DNA of 14,522 nt from Desulfobacterales bacterium (GCA_020345785.1 CP070771.1:7106576-7121097), one strand, 5' to 3'; counted from the first letter of the stretch, positions 6,741-14,224 are shown. Program-made: numbers and translations. The notes: generated by a model not told the origin, from the sequence alone.

Positions 6741-7193
6741 TTAAAGGCTTCGTTCCAGGTTAATGGATTTGGAGGGGCTAAATTGGTTCGCGCTGAAGAA
6801 ATGTATCAGTTTGGAATCATTCCAGTCGACCAGGGTATTTATTTTTTGAACGCCAAGTCTTTTTAAATGATCCAAAAATTCATCAATTAACAGCTTGCCG
6901 ATACCCTTATGCTGGTGATCGGGATCAACCGCGATGGTATCCAGGGTTGCTTCTTCCTGGAAAATACCATATTCTCCCATGTAGAGTACCCCCATTACAA
7001 ATCCCACTACCGTTCCGTCTTCATCCTCTGCCACAAGCGACGTGGGTAAATAGTCTCGGGAATTTAAAAGCTTTTCAAACTTCATTTCATAGTACTCCGG
7101 CCGGGAGGCCCCGAGTACTTTCTGGTCAATCCCCACCACAGCGTCAAAATCGTCAGCCTTCATGAGTCTGATTTTAATGGTGCTCTCGTTCAT
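6741..7193 (-). CDS. GNAT family N-acetyltransferase
   Basis: This 150-residue single GNAT domain begins STIKIRLMKADDFDAVVGID (first strand and helix). Next come SLVAEDEDGTVVGFVMG (strands 2-3), ATLDTIAVDPDHQHKGIGKLL (residues 82-102, with the acetyl-CoA loop QHKGIG at 94-99), and a C-terminal INTLVDWNDSKLIHFFSANQF segment typical of RimI/small-molecule GNATs. It transfers acetyl from acetyl-CoA to an amine; the substrate is unknown. The start at 7193 is supported by AAAGGAG 5 nt upstream, and an in-frame TTG five codons earlier lies before that site. It lies upstream of the phosphatase remnant on the same strand, 76 bp away. Confidence 0.88.
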   Translation of the reverse strand: MNESTIKIRLMKADDFDAVVGIDQKVLGASRPEYYEMKFEKLLNSRDYLPTSLVAEDEDGTVVGFVMGVLYMGEYGIFQEEATLDTIAVDPDHQHKGIGKLLIDEFLDHLKRLGVQKINTLVDWNDSKLIHFFSANQFSPSKSINLERSL

Positions 7194-7455
7194 GGAGTCT
7201 CCTTTCAAGGCAAGGTCTTATCTGAGTTCCAATGAGGAAAGTTTAAAGATTAGCTACTGTTTATCGGAAGACCTTTGCTTTAAACGTGAAACACAATTCA
7301 ATTTTTTAGGTTATGGATTACATTAAAAAAAAATGATTGATAATGCAATAGATGTCATAATTTAAGCATCGCTCAGGTGTAACAAATTGATCAATTCAAA
7401 AGCAATTTTGCTTGCAAAGATCAAAGGGATCAATCACATTTTCGGATGTAATATA

Positions 7456-7548
7456 TTGACTTTTCATAAGAATATGTGCTAAATAGTCAGCGTTTATAGG
7501 GATGCGCTAACCTGAAGATTTACGAGGTTGCCATGCGATAAAATCTAA
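7456..7548 (+). ncRNA. candidate short transcript leader or small RNA ahead of a terminator
   Basis: A TTGACT (7456-7461) with a poor AT-rich -10 about 17-18 nt later (TAAATA near 7480) could start a transcript close to 7490. The following 60 nt contain a stem AACCT/AGGTT (7509-7513 with 7525-7529) around an 11-nt loop and run directly into the terminator at 7549-7590. No open reading frame of note lies within. The arrangement fits a roughly 100-nt independent RNA or an attenuating leader. I could not match it to a known riboswitch class. The promoter is weak and there is no sequence-family support, so confidence is low. Confidence 0.25.
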
Positions 7549-7590
7549 AAGCTCTGTTTCTTGGCCAAAGGAATAGGGCTTTTTTATTTT
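7549..7590 (+). terminator. strong rho-independent terminator
   Basis: AAGCTCTGTTTCTT (7549-7562) pairs over 14 positions, including G-T wobbles, with AAGGAATAGGGCTT (7568-7581) around a GGCCA loop. It is followed by TTTTTATTTT. Oriented on the plus strand, it has no plus-strand coding gene within 1.8 kb upstream, so it must end a non-coding transcript or act as an attenuator. Confidence 0.7.
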
Positions 7591-7650
7591 CAAAAGACCT
7601 TTTGTTATCATGTTATCCAATGAACCATCCGCTTAAATTATGCCACCTAA

Positions 7651-7686
7651 GCTCCTGACAGATCATTAGCCAGTTCTGTTGGGAGC
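7651..7686 (+). promoter_or_regulatory. hairpin in the leader of the 7749-8057 gene
   Basis: GCTCCTGACAG (7651-7661) can pair over 11 positions, with wobbles, to CTGTTGGGAGC (7676-7686) across a 14-nt loop. No T-run follows, so it is not a terminator. It lies about 50 nt before the ribosome binding site at 7734-7740 and could affect translation or RNA stability. No promoter was identified between the upstream terminator and this gene. Confidence 0.35.
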
Positions 7687-7748
7687 CTAATGCCATTTAT
7701 TCAATGATTTTTGCCTTAAATATTCAAACAGAAAAGGAGGTGAAAATT

Positions 7749-8057
7749 ATGATATTTATGGGAACTCAATGGATACCGCATAATAAGACCGAGGAATGGT
7801 CAAAAATTTTTTTTGAAGTCTCTAAAAAGCCTCTGCCGCCTTGCATTAAGAAATGGCAAACTTTCTCAAGTGCCGATGGCTCAGACGGAATAAAAGGGTA
7901 TAATCTTATCTTTACAGATAGAGATAAAGCTGATGAAGCTTTGGTTGAGATCACTAAAATGATTCTTCCCTTCTGGCAGATTAAAGGATATCGTTGGAGG
8001 CTTGAGCCCTTAATTGGTGTTTCAGATTCCATGACGGTGTTGGGAAAAAGCCGGTAA
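7749..8057 (+). CDS. small soluble conserved hypothetical protein (ferredoxin-like alpha/beta type)
   Basis: This 102-residue protein has no signal or membrane segment: MIFMGTQWIPHNKTEEWSKIFFEVSKKPLPPCIKKWQTF, then a GIKGYNLIFTDRDKADEALVEITKMILPFWQIKGYRWRLEPLI core. The beta-alpha-beta spacing (FMGTQWI / GYNLIFT / YRWRLEPLI) suggests a small dimeric alpha-beta barrel-like fold. I associate the general pattern with an unnamed family in delta-proteobacteria; no function can be given. The start at 7749 is chosen because AAGGAGG (7734-7740) lies 8 nt upstream, and the open frame extends 15 codons further upstream without a ribosome binding site. The gene has its own terminator, so it is monocistronic. 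Confidence 0.75.
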   Translation: MIFMGTQWIPHNKTEEWSKIFFEVSKKPLPPCIKKWQTFSSADGSDGIKGYNLIFTDRDKADEALVEITKMILPFWQIKGYRWRLEPLIGVSDSMTVLGKSR

Positions 8058-8072
8058 ACTATGGCTGCTTAA

Positions 8073-8103
8073 AATAGGCAGGGTGTCCATAGCCCTGCCT
8101 TTA
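8073..8103 (+). terminator. intrinsic terminator after the 7749-8057 gene
   Basis: GGCAGGG (8077-8083) and CCCTGCC (8093-8099) form a perfect 7-bp GC stem with a 9-nt loop, preceded by an A-rich stretch and followed by TTT. It lies 20 bp after the stop codon and separates this gene from the LuxR-type regulator. The T-run is short, so efficiency is uncertain. Confidence 0.6.
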
Positions 8104-8188
8104 GCAATGCCTCCTCAATACCTTATATTGGCCAAATACCGATTTAATATTGCTTTTCATTAACCATAGCTGATCTTTCTGGTTTGGC

Positions 8189-10891
8189 ATGCATTTGAGC
8201 CGGAATAAAATACAACACCTGACACCGTTAAGAACAAAACTCTGCGTCCCCCCGCCGCAACCAAGCTGTATTGCGCGATCGCGTCTTGTCAACCGGATGA
8301 ATGAAGGGTTTGCGCGCAAGCTCACACTCATATCCGCCCCGGCCGGTTTCGGCAAGACCACGCTTTTAGTCGACTGGGTCCACTCACAAAAAATACCGAC
8401 AGCCTGGTTCTCGGTGGACCAGGGTGACAATGAACCCCTGCATTTCCTTACCTATGTCATCTCAGGGCTTCAGACCTTGAAGACCGGTGCCGGCAGCGCC
8501 GCTTTGACGATGATACAGTCACCGCAACCGCCGCCGATCGAATCAATTATGATAAACCTGATCAATGATGTGATCCGCATCCCGACAGATTTCGCGCTTG
8601 TTCTTGATGATTATCATTTCGTCGAGGCCAGGCCAATCCATGACTTAATCACGTTTTTGCTGGAAAACCTGCCGGAGCAAATGCACATGATCATCGCCAC
8701 CCGGTCCGACCCGTCCTTGCCGCTACTCGCCCGTCTACGCAGCCAGAACCAGCTGACCGAGCTGCGTGCCGCTGATCTTAGTTTCAGCGTCGATGAAACC
8801 ACCCACCTCTTCAATCAAAGCTTGGCTTTACGCCTCTCAAACGACGATATTCAGATGCTTGAAACGCGCACCGAAGGATGGATTGCCGGTTTGCAGCTGG
8901 CAGCAATATCGCTGCAGGGGCGCAAGGATCCGTCCGGTTTTATCAAAGCATTCAAAGGAGACAACCGCTATATTGCGGATTATCTGGCCGAAGAGGTGCT
9001 GAACCGTCAACCCGAGCAACTGCGTAATTTCCTGCTGCGTACGTCCGTTTTAGGGCGTCTGTGCGTTCCGCTCTGCGATGCCGTCACGCAGCATGACAAC
9101 AGCCTGCAGATGTTGGACACCCTGGAAAAAGCCAATATGTTTGTTATCCCGCTGGACGACGAACGCTGCTGGTATCGCTACCACCAACTCTTTGCGGATT
9201 TACTCCAGCAGCGATTGCGCCGGCAAGAGGGTGATCTGTTGCCTGAACTCCATCGCCGGGCAAGTCGATGGTTTGCCGAAAATGGCTTTAAGAACGAAGC
9301 GGTGGATCACGCTTTTTTTGCTCAGGATGATGCAGGGGCGGTGCAGCTGATAGAAGAGATTGCCGAAAGCGATTGGGATCGCGCCCGGGAAAGTCGGCTG
9401 CTGCGATGGTTCAAAAAACTTCCCGATGAAACAATAGACGCGAATCCGAATCTTGGTATCTTTTATGCCCGGGAATTGTTTAAAAGCGGGTACGTGGATG
9501 ATGCTGAAAAAAGACTCAAAGCCGCCGAAAAAATGCTCGAATCCACTTCTATCGATGCTCTGAACAGGGAAGGCCTGCTGGGAAGGATCGCGGTTATTCG
9601 TGCCTACATTTCCATTCGAACAGGTGATCTCTCCGGCGCCATCCACTTCTCAAGCCGGGCGCTGAAGATGCTCCCCCAAAAGGATTTAAACTGGCGAAGT
9701 GTAGCCGCCACGACGTTGGGGTTTGGCTACGGTTCGAACGATTTGGTTGAATCACAGCAGGCTTTTTCAGCGGCCATGAAAATTAGCCGGACCGCCGGCA
9801 ATGTATATTATCACATCTTCGCCGGAAGTTGTCTGGGGTCAGTCATGTTTAGGCGCGGCAGGTTAAAGGAGGCAGAAGATATCAGCCGGCAAATGCTGCG
9901 TCTCGCGGCTGAGAACGGCATCGAACAGACCGGAATTGCAGGCTCCCTTTATGGAAATTTAGGCACGATTCTTTGTGAATGGAACGATCTTGAAGAGGGG
10001 ATTCGCCTGCTCAATAAAGGCATCGAACTGAGCGACCTGGGACGTGATCCGGTGATCCTGGCGACCTGCCAGGCTGGTTTAATGAGGGCATTGTTTTATC
10101 GGATGGATTTTGCCGGTGCGCTAAAACAAATGGAGAATATAAATGCGCGCGCGGGTAGTTTTGCGCTGCCCCCCTGGATTACGATTACCATTTCCGCTCT
10201 CAATGTGCTTTGCTGGCTGAGCAGCGGCAACCTAACTGCAGCCTTACAATGGGCACAAGAACGCGGATTGCGTATTGATGACGAGCTGGACGGCTTGCAT
10301 GAGGTGGAGTATATTGCCCTGGCTCATATTCTCATAGCTCAAAGTAAGGTGGATGACGCCGATCGATTGCTTCAGCGTTTAATTGAGAATGCAAAGGCCG
10401 GTGATCGCGTTTATATGATGGTTGAGATGCGATTGTGGCGAGTATTGATCTTCAAGCTAAAGGCGGATACAGCCGCCGCGCTGGCTGAGTTAAAATTGGC
10501 CTTGTCGCTTGCTGAGCCCGGCGGCCTTTTGATGATTTTTGTCAGCAAGGGAACGCCCGTGGCTGAATTGCTGGAAGAAATTGTCGCGGTCAAAAAACGG
10601 GATCATGACGCTGCCAAATCCGGCTTTTCTTTGTCCTACGCCAAAAAAATATTATCGACCTTCAAAGCAGCCACGCCGCCAAGAATCGAAGGTCTTGTGG
10701 ATCCGATAAGCGATCGTGAATTGGAAGTTTTACATCTTATCGCGGCCGGATTATCAAATAGAGAAATCGCCGCAAAACTTTTCATTTCCTTAAATACAGT
10801 AAAAACCCACACCAAGAACATCAACAGCAAATTAGACGTCAACAGCCGCACCAGGGCTGTCGCTCGAGCGAAGGAGCTGAACCTCTTATAG
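8189..10891 (+). CDS. MalT/LAL-type LuxR family transcriptional regulator (ATPase-TPR-HTH)
   Basis: This 900-residue cytosolic ATP-dependent transcription activator belongs to the large LuxR/MalT STAND family. In order, it has LRTKLCVPPP, the family's N-terminal signature (residues 14-23), Walker A PAGFGKTT (51-58), Walker B LVLDD (137-141), and sensor-like IIATRSDPSLPLLARLR (168-184). Then ELRAADLSF and TRTEGWIAGLQLAA (winged-helix/NB-ARC region) lead into a long helical, TPR-like ligand-sensing region (about 400-780). The C-terminal GerE HTH reads DRELEVLHLIAAGLSNREIA and TVKTHTKNINSKLDV (about 842-886). The length fits the family. ATG 8189 has no clear ribosome binding site; the conserved N-terminus starts soon after it, so the start is near there. 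Expected action: ligand- and ATP-dependent activation of adjacent genes. The ligand is unknown. Confidence 0.92.
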   Translation: MHLSRNKIQHLTPLRTKLCVPPPQPSCIARSRLVNRMNEGFARKLTLISAPAGFGKTTLLVDWVHSQKIPTAWFSVDQGDNEPLHFLTYVISGLQTLKTGAGSAALTMIQSPQPPPIESIMINLINDVIRIPTDFALVLDDYHFVEARPIHDLITFLLENLPEQMHMIIATRSDPSLPLLARLRSQNQLTELRAADLSFSVDETTHLFNQSLALRLSNDDIQMLETRTEGWIAGLQLAAISLQGRKDPSGFIKAFKGDNRYIADYLAEEVLNRQPEQLRNFLLRTSVLGRLCVPLCDAVTQHDNSLQMLDTLEKANMFVIPLDDERCWYRYHQLFADLLQQRLRRQEGDLLPELHRRASRWFAENGFKNEAVDHAFFAQDDAGAVQLIEEIAESDWDRARESRLLRWFKKLPDETIDANPNLGIFYARELFKSGYVDDAEKRLKAAEKMLESTSIDALNREGLLGRIAVIRAYISIRTGDLSGAIHFSSRALKMLPQKDLNWRSVAATTLGFGYGSNDLVESQQAFSAAMKISRTAGNVYYHIFAGSCLGSVMFRRGRLKEAEDISRQMLRLAAENGIEQTGIAGSLYGNLGTILCEWNDLEEGIRLLNKGIELSDLGRDPVILATCQAGLMRALFYRMDFAGALKQMENINARAGSFALPPWITITISALNVLCWLSSGNLTAALQWAQERGLRIDDELDGLHEVEYIALAHILIAQSKVDDADRLLQRLIENAKAGDRVYMMVEMRLWRVLIFKLKADTAAALAELKLALSLAEPGGLLMIFVSKGTPVAELLEEIVAVKKRDHDAAKSGFSLSYAKKILSTFKAATPPRIEGLVDPISDRELEVLHLIAAGLSNREIAAKLFISLNTVKTHTKNINSKLDVNSRTRAVARAKELNLL

Positions 10892-10985
10892 CGCCCGCAC
10901 AGGGCATACATCGACCGCAATTGCGCACGTTGGTTCCCTCCCACTCCATTTAATACCTCCTCTTTTCAAAAAATCACCCCTCAAA

Positions 10986-11003
10986 ATCACACCTTGGTGT
11001 GAT
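10986..11003. promoter_or_regulatory. 18-bp perfect palindrome, candidate LuxR-type operator
   Basis: ATCACACCTTGGTGTGAT is perfectly self-complementary. An additional direct half-site, AAAATCACCCC (10970-10980), repeats AAAATCACACC (10983-10993) at a 13-bp step. The palindrome centre (10994.5) is 42.5 bp before the start point predicted from the promoter at 11002-11030, which is the classical lux-box position for an activating LuxR dimer. Binding by the neighbouring 8189-10891 regulator is an inference. Confidence 0.55.
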
Positions 11004-11030
11004 GACCGGCTGCATTTGGTTTTGTATAGT
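11002..11030 (+). promoter_or_regulatory. candidate activator-dependent sigma70-type promoter
   Basis: The -10 TATAGT (11025-11030) matches the consensus at five of six positions. A degenerate -35 ATGACC (11002-11007) lies 17 bp upstream and overlaps the end of the 18-bp palindrome. A strong -10 with a poor -35 and an adjoining palindrome is the expected layout of an activated promoter. It would drive the 81-aa gene at 11117 and the lipoprotein gene after it, with a leader of about 80 nt. Confidence 0.45.
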
Positions 11031-11116
11031 TTGCACCAACAGCCTCACAAAGGTCGGGCTATTTTATCAATGTCTGCAGCCAGTGTTCGAACGGCAGGAA
11101 ATATGGAGAGTTTTCC

Positions 11117-11362
11117 ATGACAAAACCGCACACATATCACGCCCCGGCAACCTACCGGATTAAGTTGAAAGGCAAGCTCGACCATGAATGGTCGGACTGG
11201 TTTGAGCAAATGGCGATTTCCTGTGAGGGCGGCGAAACAACTCTGACCGGTCCGGTTGCAGATCAAGCGGCTTTGCACGGGTTGCTGATCCGCATACGTG
11301 ATTTGAATCTGACGCTGCTGCTGCTCGAACGCATGGAATCGGAGCAGAACGATGCGCAGTAA
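11117..11362 (+). CDS. conserved small protein of 81 residues
   Basis: This is a compact hydrophilic protein with no signal peptide. It has the patterned core TYRIKLKGKLDHEWSDWFEQ, then GGETTLTGPVADQAALHG and LLIRIRDLNLTLLLLERME. The WSDWF and DQAALHGLL..IRDLNL signatures mark a small family that I recognise as widespread (Chloroflexota, Desulfobacterota and others) but without known function. Two beta strands followed by a helix over the DQAALHGLL segment are predicted by eye. GGAGAG (11105-11110) stands 6 nt before the ATG. It is the first gene after the palindrome/promoter, and the lipoprotein gene begins 69 bp after its stop, so the two probably share a transcript. Confidence 0.8.
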   Translation: MTKPHTYHAPATYRIKLKGKLDHEWSDWFEQMAISCEGGETTLTGPVADQAALHGLLIRIRDLNLTLLLLERMESEQNDAQ

Positions 11363-11431
11363 GTCCAATAAACTTTAACTCATTCAGGAGGAAAAATGAA
11401 ATCATTACACTTAAAATCAGGAGGGGAAAAC

Positions 11432-12553
11432 ATGTTTGCTATCAAAATTTTTATCAATTTATTTTCGGCCGGATCAGTATCTATTTTAATTAGTTGTGTG
11501 TGTATCGGCTTTTTATTAGGCTGTTCGGCAGAAGGAACCATCAACGGTCCGACAATTAATGTTCCCGAAGCGGCGATACCTGAAGACGATGCCCTGGAAT
11601 GGGTTGCGCCGGAGGCGGTGGGTTGGTCTTCTGCAGAATTGGAAGCGGCCCAGGAGTTTGCTCAACAAAGCGGGTGCAGGGCGGTCATGGCGCTTTATGA
11701 CGGCAAAATCTTTTTTTCCCGGGGTAATATCCACAAAAATTATGAGGTCCATTCGATGCGAATGCCATTTTTAAGTGCGCTTTATGGTATTCACGTTTCG
11801 CGGGGGACGATAGATCTTAATGCCACCCTGGAGGATTTGCATATTGATGACATCGCTCCGGGTCTAACCGATGCGGAAAAGCAGGCCCAAATAGCACATT
11901 TGTTGATGTCCCGTTCGGGTGTTTACCATCAAGCCGCAGCTGAGGACCAAACAATGATCGATGAAAGGCCCGCAAGGGGAAGCCATGGCCCTGACACTTT
12001 CTTTTATTACGACAACTGGGGCTTCAATGCATTGGGAACCATTTTTGAACAGGAGACCGGTGAGGAAATATTCAAAGCGTTTAAGAAGGAAATCGCCGAT
12101 GTTTTGGGAATGGTGGATTTCAGCATCGACAACTGTTCTTATCAATATGAATGGGATAAATCTTTGCACCCCACATATCATTTCAAAATGAGTGTCAGAG
12201 ATATGGCAAAATTCGGCGCGCTCTATCAGAGAAATGGTCTCTGGAAGGGCTTGCAGATCATCGCAAGTGAATGGATCGATGAAAGTACCATGGCGTATTC
12301 AACGATGGCGGACACAGATGGTCTGGGCTATGGGTATATGTGGAAGATTATTCCAGAGGATTCAGAAATGGGGCAGATGATCGGCTACCCGGGTTATTAT
12401 CATACCGCAGCGGACGGCTATGTACTGGTTGTTATACCGGATTTAAAACTGGTCATCGTGGAGCGGTACGATACGGATCGGAACTGGGAAGACCCCGAAG
12501 ATGACGCATTTGAGCTGAGTATGTTGATCCTCGATGCCCGCATAGCCGAATAG
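11432..12553 (+). CDS. beta-lactamase-fold (serine hydrolase family) lipoprotein lacking the SxxK lysine
   Basis: This 373-residue lipoprotein has hydrophobic signal residues about 4-30 and lipobox FLLGC, with Cys31 as the lipidation site. The rest matches the class C beta-lactamase/serine hydrolase (PF00144-type) fold: EVHSMRMPFLSALYGIHV (nucleophile region), SRSGVYHQAA, RPARGSHGPDTFFYYDNWGF and GTIFEQETGEEIF, then MSVRDMAKFGALYQRNG, GYGYMWKI and VLVVIPDLKLVIVERYDTD. Ser108 is present, but the catalytic Lys of SxxK is Met111. Tyr193-Asp194-Asn195 keeps the YxN motif, while the third motif reads HTAADGY instead of a GxGG/KTG-type sequence. It may therefore be a non-catalytic binding protein. 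The start at 11432 is preferred because AGGAGG lies 7 nt upstream; an in-frame ATG at 11396 has a similar site only 4 nt away and would add 12 residues. Confidence 0.85.
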   Translation: MFAIKIFINLFSAGSVSILISCVCIGFLLGCSAEGTINGPTINVPEAAIPEDDALEWVAPEAVGWSSAELEAAQEFAQQSGCRAVMALYDGKIFFSRGNIHKNYEVHSMRMPFLSALYGIHVSRGTIDLNATLEDLHIDDIAPGLTDAEKQAQIAHLLMSRSGVYHQAAAEDQTMIDERPARGSHGPDTFFYYDNWGFNALGTIFEQETGEEIFKAFKKEIADVLGMVDFSIDNCSYQYEWDKSLHPTYHFKMSVRDMAKFGALYQRNGLWKGLQIIASEWIDESTMAYSTMADTDGLGYGYMWKIIPEDSEMGQMIGYPGYYHTAADGYVLVVIPDLKLVIVERYDTDRNWEDPEDDAFELSMLILDARIAE

Positions 12554-12739
12554 CAGGGACGGTTCAATTACAATGGTAATGTCTTGGCAAGCCGGTTAGG
12601 CAGGGCGTTCGCCCCATGCGGGATTAAAAGCTCGCGGAACAAAATTAGATAAAAACGCAGCCGTTAGATGAATTTTTTATAATTGATTCTTTATCCCAAT
12701 TATGGGTAAAAAAACTTAGAAAAAGGACTAGGTGCGGCT

Positions 12740-13609
12740 ATGAAAAAGAAACTGCCGATTTTCACCTCACCTGAGGCTCGCGCAAAGTACCTGGCGGCCT
12801 ATGAGGCCATGTTTGCCCTGTGGCAAGTGCCGCATGAATGCATTGATGTAAAAACAAGCTATGGTTCTACGCATATCAATGTCAGTGGTCCCGACGATGG
12901 GCACCCCTTGGTTCTTTTGCATGCAGCCGGTTTGACGTCAACGGTCTGGTTCGCCAACATCGCCCAATTAAGCGCCAATCATCGCGTCTACGCGGTGGAT
13001 GTGATTGGAGACGCCGGAAAGAGCATTGCAGAATGTTTGATGGAAAAACGATCGGATTATGCTGAGTGGTTAAAAGAGGTGTTTGACGGCCTCAATATCG
13101 CAAAGGGTTGTCTTCTGGGGCATTCCTACGGAGGATGGCTAACGCTGAATATGGCACTGGCTTATCCGGACCGGTTGCGGAAAATCATTTTGCTGGCTCC
13201 GGCCGCATCCTTCCGTCCTTTAGGCTTCATCACCAAACTCATATTGTATCTGGGGGAATTCAGGATTCATCCCCCAGCAAGGTCTATTCTACAGGTGGCG
13301 GCGGCCAAGGGGACGGTTCTTGAAGAGACATTTATTCATCATATGGAGATGGTCACGCGATACTGTCGTCCGGCCACCATGTACCCGACTGTTTTTACGG
13401 ATGCGGAATTGAAGCAGATCGATCTGCCTGCTCTCCTGTTAATCGGTGCCGGAGATAAAATTTATAATCCCCAAAAAGCAATCCAACGTGCGCAGCGATG
13501 GATGCCCGATCTCACAGCCGAAATCATTGCAAATGCCGGTCATCTCCTGATAATGGACCAGCCTGAAATTATCAACGCGCGTATACTGAAATTCTTAAGC
13601 CGTGGCTAA
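12740..13609 (+). CDS. alpha/beta hydrolase
   Basis: This 289-residue cytosolic alpha/beta hydrolase carries the oxyanion segment LVLLHAAGLTSTVWF (57-71), VYAVDVIGDAGKS (83-95), nucleophile elbow GHSYGG with Ser129 (127-132), acid ALLLIGAGDKIYNP with Asp239 (231-244) and base NAGHLLIMDQPE with His268 (265-276). The catalytic triad is complete. The N-terminal stretch PEARAKYLAAYEAMFALWQVP and the IGDAGKS signature match a carboxylesterase-like subfamily of unknown natural substrate. The ATG at 12740 is preceded by AGGTG about 5-9 nt upstream, a modest site. It lies 186 bp after the lipoprotein gene, and GGGCG-TT-CGCCC (about 12604-12615) in the gap is too short to call a terminator. Shared regulation is possible but not shown. 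Confidence 0.9.
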   Translation: MKKKLPIFTSPEARAKYLAAYEAMFALWQVPHECIDVKTSYGSTHINVSGPDDGHPLVLLHAAGLTSTVWFANIAQLSANHRVYAVDVIGDAGKSIAECLMEKRSDYAEWLKEVFDGLNIAKGCLLGHSYGGWLTLNMALAYPDRLRKIILLAPAASFRPLGFITKLILYLGEFRIHPPARSILQVAAAKGTVLEETFIHHMEMVTRYCRPATMYPTVFTDAELKQIDLPALLLIGAGDKIYNPQKAIQRAQRWMPDLTAEIIANAGHLLIMDQPEIINARILKFLSRG

Positions 13610-13685
13610 TTTTTATTCAGAATTTTTGGATACCACAACATTGCCCAAGCCTTTGTTATCTTAAATAAATACAGACCTTGAATCA

Positions 13686-13759
13686 GCGACCACCGGCAGA
13701 GCTGGGAATATGAGGAAGGCCTCTGGAGTGGGCCGGGACCGCGCTCTGCCGGTGGTCGC
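13686..13759. terminator. 17-bp perfect inverted repeat, large stem-loop (possible terminator or palindromic repeat)
   Basis: GCGACCACCGGCAGAGC (13686-13702) is the exact reverse complement of GCTCTGCCGGTGGTCGC (13743-13759). The 40-nt loop contains its own small hairpin, GAGG-AAGG-CCTC (about 13713-13724). AGTTTTATG follows on the plus strand. The element starts 76 bp after the hydrolase stop, so it may end that transcript, but the long loop and short T-run are unusual for a simple terminator. A palindromic interspersed repeat is an equally good reading. Confidence 0.55.
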
Positions 13760-14224
13760 AGTTTTATGCCTTTCAAATGTATAAGATTGACTTCGGAATT
13801 TAATATATGCTACTAAAATTTGAAAAATTATTTTCTCATTAACTATTATCGATCTGACGACGGAACTTCTTATTATGCAATGCCCGATAATGCGCTGAGC
13901 CGCTTCTTGAATCGGTAAATACTGCTCGCTTTGCGAGATACTTTTTCTACTGATAGAATAATTGCCCCAAATTTTTCGAAACAATTGAACTGCCGGATTT
14001 TGCGTTGGTATCAACATTAAGCAGCAAGGAAGGAGAAGGCCACATTCATTAAGGAAAGTAATTATGGGAAGCGTGGCGATCTTTTTACGGCTGCTCTGCT
14101 TTACCGTTCCAGCCGTGACAAATTAAACAGCCTCGCAGAACGGCAAGGGAGGTGGTGCTTATTGGTGTAGATACTTTGGGATGCTAGGATGCTAAATCAG
14201 GAATAAAGCCAAAAGGAGGTAAAA
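13760..14224. other. intergenic DNA upstream of the TRAP receptor gene
   Basis: No convincing gene is seen. Visible items are the hairpin CTCGC-TTT-GCGAG (13925-13937), a 20-codon frame at 14064-14126 behind AAGGAAAG (too short to support), and a tandem octamer GGATGCTA twice at about 14179-14195. A weak promoter-like pair, TTGGTG (14162-14167) and TAGGAT (14185-14190) with a 17-bp gap, overlaps the octamers and might serve the downstream gene. Confidence 0.4.

Noticed and set aside
7488..7548. known riboswitch class (fluoride, c-di-GMP, preQ1, guanidine)
   Set aside because: The conserved core motifs of these classes that I know are not present, so it is left as an unclassified candidate.
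10986..11003. palindrome as a CRP/FNR site
   Set aside because: The half-sites are ATCACACC/GGTGTGAT, the reverse arrangement of the TGTGA-N6-TCACA or TTGAT-N4-ATCAA layouts.
13661..14017. 118-codon minus-strand frame (MLIPTQNPAVQLF...)
   Set aside because: It has no ribosome binding site, crosses the 17-bp perfect stem-loop, and shows no motif or sensible composition. A decayed fragment cannot be excluded.
14064..14126. 20-codon frame behind AAGGAAAG (MGSVAIFLRLLCF...)
   Set aside because: It is too short to support without conservation or expression data. It looks like a possible leader peptide, but there is no attenuator structure after it.
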